Source of the DNA: Leucosporidium creatinivorum | Taxonomy: Eukaryota > Basidiomycota > Microbotryomycetes > Leucosporidiales > Leucosporidiaceae | DNA: 64,000 bases | NCBI GenBank assembly: GCA_001600635.1 | Contig: BCKL01000007.1 | Location: 644,303-708,302, forward strand | Direction of reading: 5' to 3' | Shown here: one piece after another, positions 57,273 to 64,000 of the stretch | Numbering within the stretch: position 1 is the stretch's first letter | How the letters are laid out: every line of letters starts with the position of its first letter | The notes under the pieces: model-generated | What the model was told of the DNA's origin: nothing | Databases searched by the model: none | Seen by the model: only the letters and a program-made list of their open reading frames with translations | Translations under genes and position numbers: made by a program

Positions 57273-60027
57273 AGGAGTAGCACCAGTCGATAGGGGTACA
57301 GCAGCATCCCTACAGACCTCACAGCTGCCTGACCACCTTCGACCGAGGCGCTCGCCTGCGAGATCCCCTCTTCTGCGTCCTCTCCCACCTCGTCAGCTAG
57401 CTCGGAGCAGGCTTGGATACTGAATGAGGGTAGGCTGGCCTTGAGAACGAAATTAAAGAGACCCTCCGCCAGCTTACCGGCCCAGCAGCACTCTCCCTTC
57501 GACCTCGGCGACGACGAGGACGCTTCCCCTCCGAACGGGTGGGCGCTGCTACATCACGAGAGCATCCAGCTGTCCATGTAGTACCATACTGAGTCCTTCA
57601 GACCTCCTTCCGCGCCATCCTGCTCGGGCAAAGCACCTCGCCCGAATCGATTCTGCACCGAGCGATAGGGGCCTGTGCAAAAAGCGGCCGTCTTGACGTC
57701 TTCTTCCCGCCTCCACGTCGACTGGAGCAGCGTCGAGCTGTACCCCACTACACACCGCATCGGGCACGAGGTGCTGAATCGAAGGGAGGCGATTCGAGCT
57801 CCTCCTTCCTCCTTCTGAGCCCTCCGCTGGTGAAGAGGCGAGCCCGAGCCGAGCCTGTAACGAAACAGACAGTCTTTCTGAGAGAGGAAGAAGTGTCGAC
57901 GAGAGCGAAGGATCGAGCCAGGTGAACGAGGAAGCAAAGAGAGCTCACAGAACACGTCGAGTCTTTTGAGAGGCAGGGCATTTCGGCCGAGTAAGCGCCG
58001 AGTTAGCCCTCGAGACTAATGGCCAATTGTGGTCCTGCTTACTCGGCTACATGCGCTTTCAAGGGAGAGGAGTCTCCGAGTCCCTACATAACGACGTCTA
58101 CCCTAGGATCTGTAGTTCAGCCCTTCGAGCGACTCGACCGAGCCTTCCGCTGGGCTGCGCCGAGTACCTTCCTCTTGCTCTCACGAGTCGCGCAGCTCGC
58201 AGAAGCACACTGAGCACTTCTGTAGGGAGTTCGAGCTCCTTCAGAGCTCTCTTGACCCTGCTTGTCACGAATGTACGGGCCTCGCCCCTCGAGCCGAGCC
58301 CAGTGGAGCAACCGCCCTAGCAGCCTCAGCCGCCCTAGCAGCCTCAGCTTCCTTTCTTCCCACCTTACGCCTTGAGCCATCCCAGCCACCTCAGCCCTAC
58401 CTCTGTCCGGTTTCAATGCCGCGACAGATGGCTCTACTACGCGAAGTCTCCCCTTGTGACGGCGGCGCCGAGCCTTGCTCGGCGGCACAGCTTCCCCGTT
58501 GCGCTCCTCGTCCGAGCAGCGAGGATACGATAGCCGGCTCACCTTCTTAATATGACTAAGAGCTTGATACCTCCTTCGTAGCTTCTCAGCAGCGTGGTAG
58601 CAAGGACCCGGGCAGAGATGAGAGGTCAGCGATGTCGGCTCGGTGGAGGGGAAGAGGCCCGCCGGTCTCCCTCCTCCTCAATCCCTTCAGCCGAAGCGTA
58701 GAGCGCGACCCGACGCAGCAACAGGCTATGATGGCGTGGTCAGGGACTCTCGGGAGTCATCAGCTTGCTCGCCTCACCGTGCGAAGCGTCAATTTAAACA
58801 CTCGCTCATGGCTCGGCGAAAGCAAACCTCGTCCCTCGCCTTCCCAAACCCCATAGCTCTCGAAGCTCATCCCGACAGCCGGCTGTACTTGAAAGCTCCG
58901 ACGTTCGGGGTGGACAGGAGGGAGTGGCGGACGCAGTGAGAGAGGATTGCCTGGTCGAGTGCACGGGCGCCGAGCTTGGGAGCGAGAAGTCGACGACGCT
59001 GTGGATACAAGGACAGGCGAGGGTCAGCTAGACAGTATATGAGGTGTTAGATTCTCTTCTGCTCGCACAGCTACCCTGCTGCACCCTCCAACGCTCCAAC
59101 GCTCCCTCTCCCTTTCCTCCTCTCCCCTCAGCGCTCCGCTGCACTACAACCGAGCCAGCGAGGAAGTGAAGACTCACCGGTAGACTCCAATACATATCTA
59201 GAGATCACCGAGAAGCCCACAGCCTTGACAGCTGCAGCAGAGGGAGGACTTGTAGCGCGCCTCCCGTCGACGCTTGAGGAGCACTTGCTCGCGGCTCCTC
59301 GTTGCGAAAGGCTACTGCGTGAGCAGTAGCCTGTAGGTATGCACCACTAGGATCGCTTGGGTTGGGTGGGAAGTGTATAGCGGCCTTCCCGTCGCTCAGG
59401 AGGAGCAGATGGCCGCGAGCTCCTCGGGCGCTTCAATCTCAGTTCGAGCTTGCTCAACGAGGAGCAGGCTGCGAGAGCTGTTGGGAGGCTTAAAGCGGTC
59501 GTCCCAGGATCGTGAGTGAGATTGCTCCCAAGCGCTACAAGAGCGGGAGCGACTGCTTCTGCGATCCTTCGCTGAGAGAGGTTGGAGGTCGACGAGCAGC
59601 TTCACGCGAGGAAGTGTCGGGCCTTGATCCAGGTGGCAGAGCCTATTACAGAGGCCTACACTCGCGAGAGCGAGAGCACCATGCTTGAGGATGCTGCACG
59701 CAACGGCTCACTCCAGAAGGATGTGGCGGGAGAGAAAGAGAGGAGAGAGCGAGACGAGGATCGATTTGGAGACTTGGCGAAGCTCGGACTCCCTCGCTGC
59801 ACCGTCTCCCTCACAGCTGAGCTGCAGCTAGTTACACAGAGGTCAAGCTCGTTAGCAAACATCGTCTATAGAGACTCATCGCAGTCTCAAGCCTCTTTGC
59901 GGCGGCCTCGGCGACCGAAAGCAGCGAGAGCTCGAACCCTCAGCCGAGGCTAGCTTTCTCGACGCCTTCGCAATCCCGTACTCTCGCACCTGTCTACAGC
60001 GTTCAAGCTATACATCAAAGCTCCGTT
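57273..60027. other. Gene-poor region with possible relic minus-strand exons
   Basis: 2.75 kb with no confident gene. On the minus strand a donor (ACCG|GTGAGT, about 59176), a GCTGACC branch site and an acceptor (CCACAG, about 59002) precede a 130-nt open stretch ending in TGA (about 58873), which reads LGARALDQAILSHC then PNVGAFKYSRLSG; upstream frame joining fails. Similar intron-like signals occur near 58620. A short tandem repeat of about 18 bp (CCGCCCTAGCAGCCTCAG) lies near 58313-58350. This may be a decayed gene. Confidence 0.3.
59309..59332. other. Perfect hairpin with GNRA-type tetraloop
   Basis: AGGCTACTGC (59309-59318), loop GTGA, then GCAGTAGCCT (59323-59332): ten perfect base pairs closed by a GUGA loop if transcribed on the plus strand. 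It lies in the gene-poor region. Function unknown. Confidence 0.5.
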
Positions 60028-62243
60028 TCAGACCTTGGTACAGATCGTCACGACGTCGTCGGCCGCACAGACGTGCCCGAGGCCGACCTTCTGAGGTTGA
60101 GGCGCAAACTTCGAGCTCTTGCCCCATACTGTAGTGAGAAGTGAGATGCAGAAGTCAGCGACTCTTGTTTCGGATTGATTGAGACAGCCAGCAGAGTGAA
60201 GGAGGGCTCACCGAGCGCGTACTTGAACTTGAGCGACAGCGAGCGATGGATGGAGTTGCACTACGAGTGAGCAGAGACGACGGTCAGCTTCCGCCTTCTT
60301 CTTCTACCGACCAGAGAAAGCAACTCACGACCTGCTCGATAGTAGCATCCTTCTTGACGATCAGAGGATCGCTGAGATCTGGCCGAGCACCTCGCTTCTT
60401 CGTGTAGACGCGGTTGAGGCCGATGCCTTGCCAAATGCGCTTAAGGAGAGTATCGAGGTTGAGGTCGGCTTGGCACGAGATTACGACGGTGTTGGGTTCC
60501 CGAGCGATGCGGTCGACTTCTTCCAGCGAGACGGCGTCGATCTTGTTGTAGCTGCGAGGGAGAGTGAGCTCGATGGAGAAGAGGAAAAGGAGAGGAAAGG
60601 AGAGCGTACCAGTAGAGACAAGGTACGTATTTCCTGTTGCCGAGCACAACGTCGACGAACTGGTCGGTGGTGATCTAAGGAGGGCAAGAGGTCAGCGAAC
60701 GCCGAGGAGGCGAGCGAGACGTAGCTCACGTCTTCTCGAATCATGACGTCCATGTTGTGCATCTGAAGGCGAATAGAGGTCAGTACGAATGTGAGGGCGA
60801 GCTTTAGTGGGATCATGACCCACCTTGTACGCTTCCAAAACTCCCTGGATGCTCCTCGCGTCGATCTTCGTCAGCGGCACCGTGTTGTTGATGGTGATAC
60901 CTCCAGCAGTCTAGCAGAGAGGACGATAGTCAGCGAAGCGGCTCAGCGAGGGCGTGGAAGGCTTGAGACGCACCTTGGGCTTGAGAGTCACGTCTGGCCG
61001 AGTCTGGTTGAGGCGAAGACCGACAGCTTCCAGCTCAATTTCGAGTAGTCGCCGCTGGTTCTCTCCCCTGTTGACACAAAGGCAAGGTCAGCGATAGCCA
61101 GCAAACTCGAGGACCTCTGGGACGGCGCACTTGGTCACGTCGAGCATCATCTGCGCCGAGAGGGTCAGCGGGATCTTAAGATTACTCCGAAGCACGAGGG
61201 AGTCTCACCAGCACAAGATCAGCAGTCTAAGGGGACAGGGGAGAGGATTGACTGTCAGCTCAACTCGATAGGCGATCGCGAGGCCGCGGGAGCTCACCTT
61301 TGCGACGGCGATAACCTGCCGTCCACGTCCTCGTCCACTCGAGGCACCCTCTACGATTCCGGGGAGATCCAGCACTGTATAGAGACAGGTCAGTACCTCA
61401 GCAAGAGCTATACGAGGCCTGAACTGCACTCACGCTGCACCTTGGCGCCATCAATCTCGAGTACTGCGAAAGCCGAGAATCAATTTGCCGCCCTCGAAGC
61501 TTCTTCAGCAGGTTGAGGAAGCCAGCGCACCTCCAGGAATAGCAGTCAAGGTAGTGAACTCGTAGCTGGCGGCACTTGACTCGGTGTTGGTGAGCTTGGA
61601 GAGGAGAGTCGACTTTCCGACCGAGGGGAATCCGATGAGAGCTACACGTCCGTATCCCGCCTTGGAGACGTCGAAGCCTTCTCCCGCCTTGGACTTCTTC
61701 TCGGGCTCGAGTAGCTCAGCACGGTAGCGTGCGAGCTTGGCCTTGAGCAGTCCCAGGTGCTGTGTGCGAAGGGAGGGTCAGCGCTCGGCGCTCGGCTGGG
61801 CGAGCTCGGTGGAGGGTGGCAGAGCAAATGCACTCACGTATTCGGTAGCCTGTTCAGGGTACGAGGAAGTAGTGTTAGTCAGCTGTAGCTCAGTCCGTCG
61901 GTCGCGCCGTTGCCTCTCGTCGCGAGTTGCGTCCGAGAAAGCGCTTAACGGCCTTAAGAGACCGAGCATAGCTCTGAAGGAGCACGAACCTTGTTCTTTT
62001 GCGTCCTGTGGGAGTGCAGAGGTGGTCAGCATTGTCCTGCAGCTCGAAAGGAGGCATCAGCTGCTCAGGCCAAGGGCGCTGAGAGCTGCTGAGGGCCCGC
62101 ACCACCGTTCGGAGGGGCGCAAGTGAGCTCACCTGTTCATCTCCAGCATGATCTCGTCGACTGTAGCATTGCGGAACTGTCAGCCTACAGAGAGGGCTAG
62201 CGAGCTGAGCTAGAGAGGACTGACTCTTCTCGCTGATTCCCAT
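60028..62243 (-). CDS. RBG1: RBG1/DRG1 developmentally regulated GTP-binding protein
   Basis: Roughly 14 short exons from ATG 62243 to stop 60028-60030. N-terminus [24 protein letters not shown], then [20 protein letters not shown]. GTPase motifs: G1 [20 protein letters not shown], switch region [15 protein letters not shown]3 [20 protein letters not shown], later [17 protein letters not shown], and G4 [17 protein letters not shown]. The C-terminal TGS-type part runs [36 protein letters not shown], and ends DVVTICTKV. Family knowledge: ribosome-associated translational GTPase that pairs with Tma46/DFRP1. Identification is firm. Its start lies 244 bp from the next gene on the opposite strand. 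Confidence 0.94.
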
Positions 62244-62487
62244 CTTGAGAGTATCGCTTTAGCGGGGTTGGGTGTGTAGAGGTCTTGGCGCGGTAAGAGT
62301 AATCCGAAGCAGCTGTAGCGGACCGGCGGGGAGACGAGCGAAAGTGGACGAGGTCAAGCCGTGAGCCGCAACTGCTCTCTCCTTCTTACGCTCTCCTCGT
62401 CTAAGACTCGTCAACTTCAGCGCTCGTAAACAGGCTCGGTAGGACAGTACAGATTCATAGCAGCTTGGCGTGTAACTTTCAGCCAAC
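62244..62487. promoter_or_regulatory. Bidirectional promoter, RBG1 / PPIL4-like
   Basis: 244 bp between outward start codons; no other feature seen. Confidence 0.45.
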
Positions 62488-64000
62488 ATGGTGAGTATCC
62501 TACAGCTCCTCAGGTCACTCCGCTCGCTGACCTCGCTCGTCTTGTCCTGCAGTCTGTCCTCTTTGAGACGTCGCTCGGCGACATCATCGTGAGTAGCTCT
62601 ATTACTAGCTGTTTTGACCCCTGCTAACCCACTACACTTCGCACAGGTCGACCTGGACACGACGCTCTGCCCGCGCACCTCGCTCAACTTCCTCAAGCTC
62701 TGCAAGGCGTACCGCTACAACTTCTGCTCCTTCCATAACGTCATCAAGGACTTCATCGCTCAGACTGGCGACCCCACCGACACCGGCACGGGCGGCTCCT
62801 CCATCTTCAACCAGCTCCCTCGCTCCTCGCCCGACTACTCCCCTTCGCCCTTCTTCAAGCCCGAGGTGCTCCCTACCCTCAAGCACACAGCTACGGGAAC
62901 CCTCTCGATGGCCATCGCGGGAGAAGGCGAGGGAAGGGGCGCAGGCAGCCAGTTCTTCCTCACCCTCGCGCCGAACCTCGACTATCTCGACGGCAAGCAC
63001 GCTCCCTTCGGCACGGTGATTGAGGGAGAGGACACGCTCGTCAAGATCAACGAAGCGTTCACGGACGGCGAGGGCAAGCCTCTGAGGGACATTAGGATCC
63101 GCCATGTCGTCGTTCTCGGTGCGTGATCTCTCCCGCTCCCTTTCCTCACCACTCGACTGACCGCTTCTCCTTACAGACGACCCCTTCCCCGACCCCGTCG
63201 GCCTCGACGTACCCGAAAACTCGCCCGTCCCCACTGTCAAACAACTCGCCTCCCTTCGTGTCGGCGACGAGGAAGAGATCGAGGAGACTGGCGACCCCGA
63301 AGCGCAGGAGGAAGCCCGTCGTGCTCGCGACGCCCGCGCCCAAGCCCTCACCCTCGAGATGGTGGGCGACCTCCCCTTCGCGGACGTGGCACCACCAGAG
63401 AACGTCCTCTTCGTCTGCAAGCTCAACCAAATCACCAAGAGCGAGGACTTGGAGCTCATCTTCTCAAGGTTCGGCACCATCATGTCGTGCGAGATTATCT
63501 GCGATCAGAAGACGGGCGACTCGCTCCAGTATGCGTTTATCGAGTTCAAGGAGCGGGAGGAGGCCGAGAGGGCGTACCTCAAGATGGACAATGTGCTCGT
63601 CGACGATCGCCGAATCCACGTCGACTTCTCCCAAGTGAGTACTTCCACGCGTCTCTCTCTCTTTCGGATTGATAGCTGACCCTCATCGTCTCATAGTCCG
63701 TCTCCAAGCTCCACAACTCGTACGTCTTCAACAAGACCGGCGGTCGACCACCACCAAACAAGGGCGGCGGGCTCTCCTCCTCGTCTCGACGGAGGGACGA
63801 CTCTCCTCCTTCCTCCCGCTCGCACCGAGGCGCCAGCCAAGGCGACATGGTCTTTGATATGGGCGATGTGGACGATCGTGAGCGTCAGCGAAAGCGGGAC
63901 AGGTACGACGACCGTCGAGGAGGAGGGGGTGGAGGATACGAGTCTCGAGGGGGAGGAGGGAGGGATGATAGGGAACGTGGAGGATACAGCTCGAGGGGCG
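62488..64000 (+). CDS. PPIL4-type cyclophilin with RRM (3' end beyond window)
   Basis: Exons 62488-62490 (ATG only), 62553-62588, 62647-63118, 63177-63634 and 63697 onwards. The cyclophilin domain reads [66 protein letters not shown] and [21 protein letters not shown] linker is followed by an RRM ([20 protein letters not shown] ... [20 protein letters not shown] ... RRIHVDFSQ) and an Arg/Gly/Ser-rich tail that is still open at the right edge. Family knowledge: nuclear PPIase associated with splicing; plant and yeast relatives (Cyp59, S. pombe Rct1) touch the RNA polymerase II CTD. Catalytic residues differ from CypA in places, as is usual here. Confidence 0.93.

Noticed and set aside
57554-57955. 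133-codon minus-strand frame
   Set aside because: Starts without a good ATG context, crosses apparent intron signals, and has no family resemblance.
59582-59953. 123-codon plus-strand frame (EVDEQLHARKCRALIQVAE)
   Set aside because: Begins at TTG with a stop just upstream; no acceptable splice join gave a start codon.

Overview
The window reads as nuclear DNA from a filamentous or yeast-like basidiomycete. GC is high, genes are packed on both strands, and nearly every gene is cut by short introns (mostly 50-110 nt). The introns start GTGAGT/GTACGT/GTGCGT and end with a CTGAC-type branch site shortly before the acceptor. The gene set (GID8, UreF, complex I NDUFA8, myosin II, SNF7, CLN3, CPL1-like secreted protein) fits a basidiomycete, and the intron style suggests Pucciniomycotina such as the red yeasts or smut-like Microbotryomycetes. 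That placement is inference. No rRNA, tRNA, CRISPR array or recognisable transposase was seen.

Layout. 1-2697 (-) is the 5' part of a multidomain protein with an N-terminal helical bundle and a patatin-like domain lacking its catalytic residues. GID8 follows, then a damaged F-box-type gene at 5202-6432. Three paralogous F-box/LRR-like genes (A 6662-8360 -, B 13521-15174 +, C 24167-25813 -) share a 5' module of about 0.5-0.6 kb; A and C are frameshifted and only B is open throughout. Between A and B lie urease accessory UreF, a small 124-aa protein and NDUFA8. Between B and C lie a membrane-anchored AAA ATPase, TLS1/C9orf78, glutaryl-CoA dehydrogenase and PAPS reductase. After C come COQ7, CLN3, pirin, a Dal5-type transporter divergent from a TauD-type dioxygenase (a likely sulfonate-uptake and desulfonation pair), SNF7, a 17-exon class II myosin, BUD23 divergent from RPA43 (both ribosome biogenesis), a large coiled-coil protein, a secreted CPL1-like protein, a Ser-rich protein, a gene-poor 3-kb stretch, RBG1/DRG1, and a PPIL4-type cyclophilin-RRM protein running off the right edge.

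Gene models were built by joining exons by hand: donor and acceptor were chosen so that the reading frame and known family motifs run through, and for nearly all genes the summed exon lengths are multiples of three. Recurring oddities are four genes whose first coding exon is only the ATG, three GC-AG introns demanded by frame and homology, and many divergent gene pairs with 100-270 bp between start codons.

The most unusual items are the helical-bundle/pseudo-patatin protein at the left edge, and the F-box trio in which 5' sequence is nearly identical between two copies while the coding bodies have diverged.
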